Positions 1 to 10,898 of a stretch of 64,000 nucleotides of DNA are shown here, piece by piece. This DNA comes from Diplocarpon mali. Taxonomy: Eukaryota > Ascomycota > Leotiomycetes > Helotiales > Drepanopezizaceae. Position numbers and translations under genes: made by a program. How positions within the stretch are numbered: position 1 is the stretch's first letter; every line of letters starts with the position of its first letter. Below the pieces are notes generated by a model that saw only the letters and a list, made by a program, of their open reading frames with translations, made no database searches and was not told where the DNA came from. Location of the stretch: NCBI GenBank assembly GCA_024741835.1, contig JAENRP010000106.1, positions 1 to 64,000 of the forward strand. The letters are read 5' to 3'.

Positions 1-213
1 TAGGCTAATGAACCCTAATTTGCCGAGTCCCTAAGAAGCAATTTGCAATTAGCAATTGCTAGTTAAGCTATGATCAAGGGGCGTATTATAGAATCATAGC
101 TACTAGGCTAAAGAACTTCAATTAGCCGAGTCCCTAAACCACTTAGCAATAAGCTCTTTAATTGCTATTAAAGCTATGATTCAGGGGGCGTGTTGAATAT
201 AGAATCATAGCTT
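1..213 (+). repeat. Tandem 103-bp duplication at the end of a Copia-type internal region
   Basis: Two diverged copies lie head to tail, one starting at 1 and one at 104. Both begin TAGGCTAA, share GCCGAGTCCCTAA, and run through AGCTATGAT into a G-rich tract and then a TAGAATCATAG block. The G-rich tract of the second copy (about 184-190) directly precedes the LTR at 191, as a polypurine tract should. I infer that this is the 3' end of a retroelement whose body lies left of the window. Confidence 0.6.
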
Positions 214-545
214 TACTAGCTAAGTAGGAATAGCTAAGGTGGAGTAGCTATACTAGCTTAGTTGGATTAGAAATCATAGCTATACTAAATTTAGCTATAA
301 ACTCTATATCCTGGCTATGAGTTATAGTTCTATATTTAGATATGACTTATAGTACTAAGTTTAGCTAAAACTATATTACAAATCAAAGGATTACGTATTG
401 CATTACGTATACCTATATTGATTTATAATCTAGTATAACTCTAATATACTAGAAGGTTCTAGAAGCTNAAGATATTTTGTATATATAGATTGCTTTGCTC
501 CTGTAGTTAGGAATCAAGCCTCCTAAGTCTCCAAGTTCTTCAACA
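191..545 (+). repeat. Probable 3' LTR of a Copia-type retrotransposon
   Basis: The segment starts TGTTGAA and ends TTCAACA, a perfect 7-bp inverted terminal pair of the TG..CA type expected of an LTR. It is 355 bp long and follows a G-rich polypurine-like tract. The partner LTR is not visible, so a solo LTR is also possible. One ambiguous base (N) lies at 468. No tRNA-type primer site is seen after 545, which fits a 3' rather than a 5' LTR. Confidence 0.6.
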
Positions 546-649
546 ACTACTACTATTACTTACTACTCAATACTACCTTACTCTCTTTACCATATCGGCC
601 AGCCCTCATATTTCACAGCCTATACTACTAAAGTGGGTCTTTAACTATA

Positions 650-2070
650 AGCTAAGCTCCTTTAAGGAGATTAGCCGCTTTAGGTTAAGAATAGTAGTAA
701 AGGAAGATCTTTAAAAGGAAGCTTTTATTTTCTCTACCTATGCTATAACGCTTGCATTAAGATCTTTTAAAGTTATAATAGCAATAATTGCTAAATTCGA
801 TATAGAGCTCTAATAGTTTAATATTATCAACGCCTTTATAAATGCTAAAAGAGACCCTCAGAGCGCGCTAGTTATTTGCTTCTTACTAGATAGTTAGAAG
901 TAGAAAGATAAGGTAGTAAAGCTCAATCGCGCCTTATACAGCCTTTGAGACTCCTTAGCGCTTTAGTATAGGGATTTTACTAGTACTCTAAAGTCTTTAA
1001 AGCTTACCCCTTTTAATAAGGAGCCTTGCATATTTGTTAATAAGGATAGGACTGTATTTATAGCCTTTTATATTAATAATATATAAGTAATATACTACTC
1101 CTCTTATGCAAAAGAAGCTTAGAAGACTATAGAAGGACTGCGCGAAGTATACAAATTAACAGCTATAAGAGATATTAAGTAGTTCTTAAGGGTAAGAGTC
1201 TCTTAAGATAGGAAGTAAGGTATAATTACTCTGCTTTATAACGCTTATATTGAGAAAATGGCAAAGAGGTTCGGCCTTAATATAAGGCATTTCCTTAGTA
1301 TGCCGCTCCCTTACTTCAAACTTAAAAAGAACTACAAAATAGCTCTTTACTTGAGAATTAAGGAGTTCTAGGAAAAAGTAAGCTCCACCTTATATATAGC
1401 TATTATACTACGCCTAGATATAGCTTTTACAATCGCTTAGCTATTTCATTTCTATATAAATCCAAGCTCCTAATACCTTAAAGCTATTAATTAGATAATT
1501 TGCTACCTTTTTAGTATACGCTTCCTAGGAATCACTTATAATCGATTTAGTAGATCAAATAACCTAGTAGTATTATTAGATACTTCCTTTGCAGATGATC
1601 CAAAGATAAGGCGCTCCTTTTACGGTTTTATTATATTCCTATTTAAAGGAGCAATCGTTTAAAAGGCCTTAAAGCAACTGATAGTTACTACTTCTACTAT
1701 AGAGGCTAAGCTCCTAGGAGTAGCGCATATAGCGAAGGAGATAATGGCTTTAAGGAGGTTCTTTGAGGAAATAGAACTTAAGGTAGAAGCTCTATAGTCT
1801 ATATTTTGCGATAATTAATAGATAATATAACTTATTATAAGAGACTCTTAAAGGATTTTTATAAAGCTCTAATATATTAATATATATAATATATAACTAT
1901 AATAGGAGTATTAAAAAGGGAGCTTTTAAGTGGCCTATCTCCTTACTAAGGATATATACGCAGATGGCCTTATTAAAAACCTTCCTTAATAAAAGTTCGA
2001 AAGCTTTATTAAGCTTTTAAACCTCTAAGATGCAAGAGGTCTAGTTAAGAAGCTAGCATTTTAAATGCTT
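650..2070 (+). pseudogene. Decayed Copia (Ty1-type) reverse transcriptase / RNase H
   Basis: Reading through many stop codons, mostly TAG/TAA where a Trp or Gln codon is expected, gives a recognisable Copia polyprotein C-terminus. It includes LNRALYSL.DSLALQYRDF at about 925-980, the catalytic box as YINN at 1069-1080 where intact elements have YVDD, and a Copia-type RNase H stretch near 1700-1900. Both catalytic aspartates have become asparagine (GAY to AAY), which fits RIP. Gag, protease and integrase are not recognisable upstream, so this is a truncated remnant with no coding capacity. Confidence 0.8.
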
Positions 2071-2451
2071 TATAATCCTTTCATATCTCCTTTATAATAG
2101 CGAGTAAGAAGGAAGCGTAAGATAAAGTTCAATTTTCCTTATACTAATATATAGGAAGGCTTAAAACCAACTCCTTTAGATAATCAGAACCTTTAGTAGC
2201 TTTGCAAATAATATAAGGGCGCGTCCCTATTAAGAAGCAACCGACTCCTCTAGTGGCATAGCCCTAGGAGCCGCCTAGGGAGCAACGCTAGGAACAACTA
2301 TAGGTACGCTATAAGCTACCGCAAGGGCAAGAGCCTCAAAAGCCTTTGCAAGGCGGGCGGCGAGGCTAAGAGGTATTATAATCGGCAGCGGTAGGAGCTC
2401 TTGACTAACTAGTTCTAAGAAGCTATTAGCTATAGTATAAGAAAGCTTATA

Positions 2452-2456
2452 ATTAA
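2452..2456. repeat. Left target-site duplication (ATTAA) of the Gypsy element
   Basis: ATTAA lies directly before the left LTR and is repeated exactly at 9599-9603 after the right LTR. A 5-bp duplication is typical of Ty3/Gypsy integration. Confidence 0.85.
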
Positions 2457-2709
2457 TATTACGGCCGCATCACATGCACAGTTATATCACGTATCGGTCA
2501 GGTGCACAAAGTCAGGTGCACGCTAAGGTAGCAAAGTGGCTAAATCATATGCATGCTAGTAAAGCACTTGTACTTATTTTAAAGGAGCTCTACTAAAGAC
2601 TCTCTCTTCTTTATCTTTTCTTTTCTATTATATAGCATACCTCTTAAGGTAATATAGTTAGCGTTATTCGATTCTTGCCCTTTTATACGCTTAAGAGCAA
2701 GTTATAATA
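2457..2709 (+). repeat. Left LTR of the Gypsy element
   Basis: This 253-bp LTR aligns end to end, without gaps, with the one at 9346-9598. The ends are RIP-altered forms of TGTTACG and CGTAACA: here it starts TATTACGG and ends GTTATAATA. No primer-binding site that I recognise follows. Confidence 0.9.
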
Positions 2710-3744
2710 TAAGAAAAGATCAACTCAACCTCTGCTAAGAAGCTTAATATCTACCTCCTTTAGAATTGTCACTTCGAACTGCCTTAAGCAACTCAATCTC
2801 AATTCTCTTACTATAAACTGCCTTAAGCAACTTATATATAGCGCCTAGATCTTACTAATCTAGTTTTTAAAGAAAGCTAAGTAATAACCTTTGAATATAA
2901 GATTAGCTTATTTTTTCAACCCTTTACCTACTCTATTTTACAAACGGAAATTCACCTTCAATTTCAATTCGAAAAAAAAATTATTCACTATACCCTTGCT
3001 TTGCTAGCGTAGGCTGCTGCCTAGAGTAGTATAATAACTTTTCTCTTCCTAACTCTCTCCTTCCCTTATAAATACTCTATACTATATCGACCTATACTCG
3101 TCGATAACTCTACCTATACTCTTTGACAACTCTCCTTATACTCTTCGAAGCTCCTCATTCCTTCCTTCGAATATAACTCGACTCTTCGAAAAACCCTCCT
3201 TGCGAACAAGTCGTCGACCTTCTCTATACTCCTTATCGACCTATACTTATCGACAACTCTCCTTATACTCTTTAAAGCCCTTTACTCCTTCCTTCGAAAC
3301 ACTTGGGTACGAAACTAAGGGATCTATACCTATATATATACATAAAGACTTAATTAGCTTTAGTAGGTTATACTATACTATTAGAGATTAGGTCAACTTT
3401 AATAGAGTGATAAGCTTTAGATCCTCGGACCCTACTTCCCTAGATTTACACTATATCCCTAGGCAACCTTATTATAACTCTTAATTAATAAAAAGATATG
3501 ATCCTAAAGTAAAACCTTCTTTCTTAAGATCTATAAACCTACGATATCTTAATATATACTCTACTAAAAGGCTTTAAAAACGTATACAGCTCCGCCTATA
3601 CTGATCTTCCCCCTTTTGAATAGGTTACTATTTAGTATTAGGTCCCTTTAGACTAAACTAAATAATATAAAGAGAGTTAGTACTCGTAACCTTTAATCTT
3701 ATACTACTTAGGAGAAGTAAAAGGTTAACTATACCTCTACCACT

Positions 3745-3835
3745 AGGCCTTACTGCCACTAGTTTACCAGGCCTTATTGCCACTAGTTCTCCAGGCCTTA
3801 CTGCTATTAGTTCTCTAGGCCTTACTGCTAACCCT
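3745..3835 (+). repeat. 24-bp tandem repeat inside the decayed gag region
   Basis: AGGCCT starts at 3745, 3769, 3793 and 3817, an exact 24-bp period. The unit encodes an eight-residue motif of the form PGLTATS plus one residue. Copies differ by transitions, so the array predates or accompanies RIP decay of the element. Confidence 0.75.
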
Positions 3836-5658
3836 GGTCCTAGAGATCTTCCCCCTCCTAAGCCTACTTAAGAAGAAACCTCCCTTAGTATAGATTTTAC
3901 TTCTAGTCCTAGCCTATAAGTAGATTCTCGAAATACCCTATTACTATTAATTAAAGTTAAAGAAGAAGATACGCTTTCTTTAATAATATCTACCTTTACT
4001 ATATCGGCCCCTTTCTTTTTAGCTGCTTAGCAGGCTGAAATCGCGAACCTTATTAGCGCTGCTATAGCTACTGCTTTTTAAAATAATACTATTGCCTCTT
4101 CTTCTTTAAGTGCTAGCCCTTGGAATACTCGGTCCTTTACTACCGACTTACTACCTCCTTTAAACTACTACCTTTTAATTATCCGACCTTTAGTCTTAGC
4201 TATTAACTCCTATTAGATTAAGTACCTTTAAACCTATTTTAACAACTATTAAGGTAAAATTACCTATAACGCTTAAAAGATAGCTATAAAGGTATTTATT
4301 TAAAAGTACTTAAGTAACTTCACTTTAAAAGAGGATTAGATTATTACCTACTTTAAGTATACGATAGGTAAAGCTTAGAACTTAATGCTATAATATATAA
4401 ATCCTATCTTTATTAATAAGTTTATATATACTACTAATATCCTTAAGGTCTTAGATTAAAGGTTCTTTAACTATAACTATATTTAATCTGCTAAGCTTAA
4501 ATATAGTAGGCTAACTATAGGTTTAATATTATATAATAAGTTCCGATCTAAGTTCGTTACCCTTACTATAGCTAATAAGATCGATTAATCTTATTAGTTT
4601 AATAATATTTATAAAAAGGTCTTCTTAGCCTTAAAGAACGACCTTTAAGTAGAGAAGTATAAAATGAATAATAATTATACTACTTTGAATGAGTTTTTAG
4701 CTATTATAGACCGCAAGGCTTATAATATTAAGTAAGAAGAAGCCTATAATGCTTAATAAGTCGCCTTTACTATTACATTCTCCCTTTTGAAGGACTGCGT
4801 CCTTAGCATATTAAAAAAGGAGTTATAAAGACCTATAGCTATAGCTACCTCCCTAGCTTCTTATACTTATTCCCCTTTGCTAGCGGCCTATTAAAAAGGG
4901 TCTGCTAGCCTAAAGCCGTCATCTGATCTCTACTATAACTGCAGAGCCCTTAATTATTATGCGACAGACTGCCTTAAGCTAAAGAAGCAAGGCGAGTTTA
5001 TAATAGCTAAAGTTAAGATAAAAAACGACTTACTATTAGGAAACTGCTAAGCTATAGTAAAGACTCCTATTATAATATAGGTTATAATTTATAAAAAGAT
5101 TTAGATTTTAATTCTTGCTTATTAATAGGCGGCCGCTAATTCTTAGTTCTTATAAAACTAGCTTAAAATAGATTATTTATTAAAATAGTTACTTATATTA
5201 ATACTAAAGCTAATATTTTCAATATTATTAAGATATCTTTAGTATACTAGCTCTTTTAAAGACTTAAGGTAAAGTTTATTAAACTGCCTAAACTGATTAC
5301 TCCTATTAGCTATAATAGCCTTAAAGGAGAAACTATTTGATTTGCTATCTTACTTACCCTTATAATTAATAGGCGATAAATAAACTTCCCTTTTCTAATT
5401 ATAAGCTTAAAAGCAATCGACGTTTTAATTAATAAGAAGTTCCTAAAGTACTATAATCTTAAATAGTCTTATAGAAGGGGAAAAAATAGTATCTCTTAGC
5501 TTAAGGATATACTTATTATCCTTTACTTTAATTAATATATACTAATCGATCTCTTATAGCTAATAAAACTCCTAATAGCCTAGTAAGATATCGATCGTTA
5601 AGTAGCTATAATAAACGCTAAGGATAAAGACTTAAGAATGGCCTAAGCCTAGCTCTTA

Positions 5659-5901
5659 GTGCTAGCAAGTAATAATGCCTCAAATCCTACTCCTAGTCTC
5701 GGCCTGCGAATGAAATCTGCGAATTCGAATCCTACTCTTGGTCTTAGCTTGCAAATAGCCTCTTATAAACCTAGGGATAGCAATTTCTTTAAAGACTTAA
5801 AAAGAGATTTAAACTATATAAAAAAGGCCTTATTAAAAGTGCCAGACCCTTTGCTCCCTTTTTTAATAAAGAGAAACGCTCCTTTAAAGATAGCTTATTA
5901 G
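5659..5901 (+). pseudogene. Short open stretch inside the Gypsy element
   Basis: An 80-codon open frame survives between the gag/protease part and the reverse transcriptase. It contains an imperfect repeat of the type NPTPSLGL / NPTLGLSL and a KRNAPLKIAY tail. It has no independent start context and lies within the element's polyprotein order, so I treat it as a fragment of decayed pol rather than a gene. Confidence 0.6.
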
Positions 5902-8900
5902 ATTAGCTTAATCTTAGCCTTAGCAATCGGCGCCCTCTATTACTGCTTTATAACTAAGGTAAGATGAGCTATACAAACTTAAGAATCGGCGTTTAAAGAG
6001 TTTATATTCGTAAGCTCTATTTATAATCTAGATTAAGAAATCAATCGCTAAGAATTGGTTAGGCAAGCTAAAATTAGCTCCTTTAGCCTTAGTTCGGCGC
6101 TATAAGCTAAGTATAAGAGTAATAATAAGCTAATAGATTAGAAGCTCTTGCTTTAGTATGCTAAATTCAAGAACGTTTTCAATCGCTAGGCCTTTAATCA
6201 ACTATTAGAACCTAGGCTAAGGGTAGATTATAAAATCGAGCTAATAAGTAAGAACAACTTAATAATCGAACCCTTCTACTGCCTTATTAATAAATAGCTC
6301 TTAAAGGTTAAGAGCTGTATTCTCGAGAACTTATATAAAGGATTTATTAAAGCTTCGAGTTCCCCTTAGGCAGCCCCGATCCTCTTTATTAGAAAAGCTA
6401 ATAGCTCCTTATATTTATATATCGATTATTGGAAACTGAACGCCCTAATAAAGAAAGACCCCTATCTGATTCTACTTATTAATAAGATAATAGCATATAT
6501 ATCGAAAGCTTGCATTTTTATAAAAATCGATATATAATAAGCCTTTTACTATATCTGTATATTAGCTAATGCTAAAGACCTAACTACCTTTTGCACGCAT
6601 TATAAGACCTACAAATATAAGGTTTTGCTATTTGGGCTAATAAATAAGCCTGCTACCTTTTAAAGGTTTATTAATAATATTCTCTTTAACTACTTTAACA
6701 ATTTCTACTCTACTTACTTAAATAATATTTTAATCTATTTAAAAAACTCCCTTAATTATAAGATTTATATTAAGAAGATCTTAGGAATTCTCTAATACTA
6801 TAGCCTTTAAGTAGATATTAAGAAAAGCGAGTTTAAGGTTACTAAGACTAGGTTCCTAAGGTTTATTATCAGAGTTTACAGAATTGAAGTAGACCTTAAT
6901 AAGGTCTTAGTCATTTAAGAGTAGAAATACGCTAAGAATATACATAGTATATAAAGCTTCCTAGGGTTTTGTAATTTCTATCGAAGGTTTATTTAAAGCT
7001 ATAGTTGTATCTGCCGACCTTTAATAGCTCTTATAGGGAATGTTCCTTTTAATTTTAATAACACTTATAAGGAAGCTTAGGAAGCTTTGCACTTAAGCCT
7101 TTAAACGACCTTGATTTTATACTACTATTACCTTTAAAAGTAGATAAGGCTTAAGACCGACGCCTCTGATAGTATAATCGCTAGCATACTCTCTTAACTC
7201 TAAGAAGATAATAACTACTACTCAATCAGGTACTTTTTAAAGACTATAAATAACGCTGAGCTAAATTACCCTATTTATAATAAAGAGCTCCTAGCGATTT
7301 TTAGATTATTCTACTAATATAAGGCAGAGCTACTTAAGGCCTAGAAAATAGTATATATATATATAGATTATAAAGCCCTTAAGTACTTTATAATAATTAA
7401 GGATTTAATAGCCTAGTAGGCTTGCTAAGCAGAGTTCTTTACTAATTTCAACTTCCTTATTATATATCAAACAGGTATAATAAATACGCTGGCTAATATA
7501 CTCTTTTATTAAGACTAGGAGCTGACCCCTTTTAAGGCTAGAAAACGAGCTTTACGCTACTAGCAGCTCTTGCCTAATAATAAGCTCTCTATAGAAGTAC
7601 TTACTACTAGAAACGATTCTACTCCTAGGCCCGTCTTATAAGTGACTTTAGCGCAGATCAATTCCACTCCTAGGCCTAGCCTACGAGTGACGATTGTGCT
7701 AATCGCGCTAATAGAGGCACTTGCCGACCTAACGTCAAGGGTCGAGTATAATATAGTAAGCTACTATATTATTGACGAGGTCATTTAAGCTAATAAGACC
7801 TCCCTTAAGCTATAGAAGTTCTAAGACGAGGCGTAGAGCTATAGCCTCGATTATAAACTTAGCTAAGGCAAACTCTTCTTTTAAGGTAGACTCGTTATAC
7901 TATCCTAACCTTCCGAACTATAAACAGCCCTAATTCGTTATATATATAAGCAACCTTACGTCGTATACACTAGAATCGGGAAAACAAAGCTTTTAATAGG
8001 AAGAAAATACTATTGGAAAAGCCTTAGTAGCAATATTAGCACTTATATTTAGAACTATTGTTATTTAAGAATGAAAGCTTATTATAATAAGACCTTAGGT
8101 TTCCTATAACTCTTGCTAATTCTTAAATGAGCTTATTAATACTTGATAATGGATTTTATAAAGCTTTTACTTAATAAACTCAGTTATAATTTTACCTTTA
8201 TAATTATTAATAGGTTATTAAAGAAGGCAGTTTCGGTTTTATACTATAATTCGATTGACGTAAAAGGCCTTATAGAGTTGTTTTTAGTTTATTAGATATG
8301 CTATTTTAGTATGCCTGACTCAATTCTATTAGATAAAGGCGCCTAATTTGTCTCTTCCTTTTAAAAAGAACTCTATCGAATACTAAGTATAAAGGTTAAG
8401 CTAATTATAGCTTATAACCCTAATGTCGATAGCTAAACTAAGATTATAAACTAATACTTAAAATAATGCCTTTAACTATTCTACTTATACTATTAAGACA
8501 ATTAGAGTCGTCTCTTGCCTTTAATAGATATTGCCCAATTGACCTTGCCTTATGAATCGCTAGGGCAAATTTCCCCTTTCTAAGTATTAAACGGCTATAA
8601 AGCTCGCTCCTCTTAGAATTTAATTAACCTAGAGCCTTTATAGATAGTAATTAAAAGAGTAAATTGTAAAATAGCATTCTATATAGCTACTAGAGCTTAA
8701 AAAGTAGTCCAATTTGCTTAATTATCTCTCTAAGTATAATAGGCTAAAATAAAACGGCTCGCAGACCTCTACTACTAGCTAATTGATTAGATTATAAAAG
8801 ATAATATACTAATTAGTACTAAAAACTAGAAGCTTAATCGGCCGAGCCAAAAGCTCTTTAATAAGTGGTATAGCCTAATAAAAGTATTAGAAAAGCTAAG

Positions 8901-9308
8901 AGAAAGCTAGAAGCTATAATTGCCTGATTCGCTCTATTCGATCTACCCTATTTTCCACTCCTACTCACTGCGTAAATACATTCCTAACCCCTTACTAGGA
9001 TAAGTTCAAAAGCCTCCTACTACAATTAAAGTACTATTAGAATAAGAGGAGTAGGAGATAGAAGAAATAATTGGATCTTATATTTAAGCTAAGAAGCTCG
9101 AATATCAAATTAAGTAAAAAGGAGCTAATAAAGACCTTGAATAGTACTTGTGCTCTAATGCTATAATAGCGCCATATACTATTCGAGATTTCCATTTAAA
9201 GAACGCTTAAGCTAAGGGGCTACTGAAGGCGCTATCAAGCTAGCTTAGGTTATATAATAATAGAGTTGACGATTATAAGGACCTAGAGGATAATACGCCT
9301 ATAGATAC

Positions 9309-9326
9309 AACTGCGCGAGCGCAGTT
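9309..9326. repeat. 8-bp inverted repeat just before the polypurine tract
   Basis: AACTGCGC and GCGCAGTT are separated by GA, giving a near-perfect hairpin followed by a T run, five bases before the polypurine tract of the Gypsy element. It is GC-rich in an otherwise AT-rich element. Its role is unknown. Confidence 0.6.
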
Positions 9327-9345
9327 TTTCAAAGGGGGGAGGTAG

Positions 9346-9598
9346 TATTATAGCCGCATTACGTGTATAGTTATATTATATATCGATTAGGTGTATAAAG
9401 TCAGGTGCACGCTAAGGTAGCAAGGTGGCTAGATCACGTGCACGCTAGTGAAGCACTTGTACTTATTCTGAAGGAGCTCTACTAGAGACTCTCTCTTCTT
9501 TATCTTTTCTTTTCTATTATATAGCGTACCTCTTGAGGTAATACAGTCAGCGTTATTCGATTCTCGCCCTTCTGTACGCTTGAGAGCAAGTCGTAACA
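9346..9598 (+). repeat. Right LTR of the Gypsy element
   Basis: This is the 253-bp partner of 2457-2709. By eye the two differ at about 33 sites, all transitions, with no insertion or deletion. It ends GTCGTAACA, closer to the ancestral CGTAACA end than the left copy. Confidence 0.9.
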
Positions 9599-9603
9599 AT
9601 TAA
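9599..9603. repeat. Right target-site duplication (ATTAA)
   Basis: An exact copy of 2452-2456, directly after the right LTR. Confidence 0.85.
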
Positions 9604-10551
9604 TATACCCTCTAATAATACTACCTCCTCTATCTCTTTATAGTGCGCCTTCTAAAGCTCCTCTCTTACCTTCCTCTTAGTAGCGGTAAGGCCTTAAACT
9701 GCTTATTAGTAGTAAACTACTTAAAAGGAGCTTAAGAACGTACTATAGCGTTACTATCATTCTCCTTTAATAAGAATATATAATCTTCCTACGCCTTTAA
9801 GGCGCTAATAGGAAGCTCTTAATACGCATAGCCTCCTTTTGTATAATAAAAGCAGCGTATTCCTATTATACTATTAAAGCATACGCCAGCCGACTTCTTA
9901 GCTAGCGAGCTTTAAACGTACCCCTTATATAGTATATTTCTTATCAGCCCTTGCTTTAGCTTGCAGCAAGAGGAGGGAGCTGTAGAAGGGACCGCTGGTA
10001 TTCTAGGAACTACGGCCTAAGGGGTGGTAAGGAGGGGAGGGAGCGCGCTTTCTCTTAAGGGTATTACTATATCGAACGTCTTAAGCGCGTTATTATCCTC
10101 TTGCTATCTACCGCGCTAAAAAGCTCTAAGCTATATTTGGGTATAACGACTTTGCTATAAGTCTATTAGTAAGAGTAAGGGAGCATAATTAGGAAGCATA
10201 TAGTAGTAGCTCTAGTAGGGCGCTCCTTAGAGTTGTTATTACTATTCTCCATTTTTAAAGTAATTATTTAAAGAAGTATAAGGAAGGAAAGCTTTATAAA
10301 GGAAAAAACACATACTTTTATAAGCGCGCTGCCTTTATTAACTTTCCTTTATCACCTGATTTAGTTTCTATTCTATAGAGGCTTCCATTCTATAGAGGAA
10401 GCACTTAGAACCGCGCTCCCTCTTTTATTTATTACAGCTTTATTAAGCAATTTTCATTATTTTAAAAGCTAGGGAGTATAATAAAGGAGTCTTATATACT
10501 AGATCTAGCGCTAGTTATAGCTAAGCCTAGCTAAGAGCTGCTTCTCACCTA
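9604..10551. other. AT-rich degenerate repeat into which the Gypsy element inserted
   Basis: No intact frame is seen on either strand. The DNA is TA-rich like the rest of the block and continues the segment interrupted at 2456. I could not assign it to a transposon family. Confidence 0.5.
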
Positions 10552-10622
10552 AGGGGTGTATTACGCCATAAGGAGCCTTAGGCGCTAAGGCCTCTAAGGA
10601 CTAGCTTATGTAATATACCCCT
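10552..10622. repeat. 71-bp foldback element at the edge of the AT-rich block
   Basis: The outer arms AGGGGTGTATTAC (10552-10564) and GTAATATACCCCT (10610-10622) are inverted copies with a single G/A difference. CATAAG and CTTATG continue the stem. An inner perfect inverted repeat, GCCTTAG-GCG-CTAAGGC, sits at 10575-10591. It resembles a very small foldback or MITE-like element. No clear target-site duplication was seen. Confidence 0.6.
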
Positions 10623-10898
10623 GAAGTGGCCACGGAGCACTTCTATAAAGGGAGCTTAGATATACAGTTAGAGTAGAATTTTACAAGCTTCTGCCACCAC
10701 TAGGAATCCACCTCTAAATACAGCACCACAAAGCTCCTGGATGAATTTGGGAGAAGATATTCCGGAAAATATGCCCAAGTTCTTGCTGTCGTGTAGCAGG
10801 GACACCTCAATCAAGGAAATACCATAGCAATCATTAGAATTTTCAGCCTCCAGCTTGTATGCACTTCTGAGCTCCCATCGCCACCACTGCTGTGTATC

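Larger units (their letters stand above)
2457..9598 (+). mobile_element. Full-length, RIP-inactivated Ty3/Gypsy chromovirus
   Basis: Two 253-bp LTRs (2457-2709 and 9346-9598) bound an AT-rich interior on the plus strand. In order the interior shows: a Gag region with a 24-bp tandem repeat; a corrupted zinc knuckle near 4930-4985, with Cys and His codons turned to Tyr; a protease/RT region with the catalytic box YLNN at 6715-6726 instead of YLDD; an RNase H motif (KTDASD) near 7150; an integrase core at about 8140-8520; and a chromodomain-like tail at about 9040-9230. A polypurine tract (AAAGGGGGGAGG) at 9331-9342 precedes the right LTR. Stops occur throughout, so the element cannot be autonomous. 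The sequences outside the two target-site copies belong to another AT-rich repeat, so the element is nested. Confidence 0.92.
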
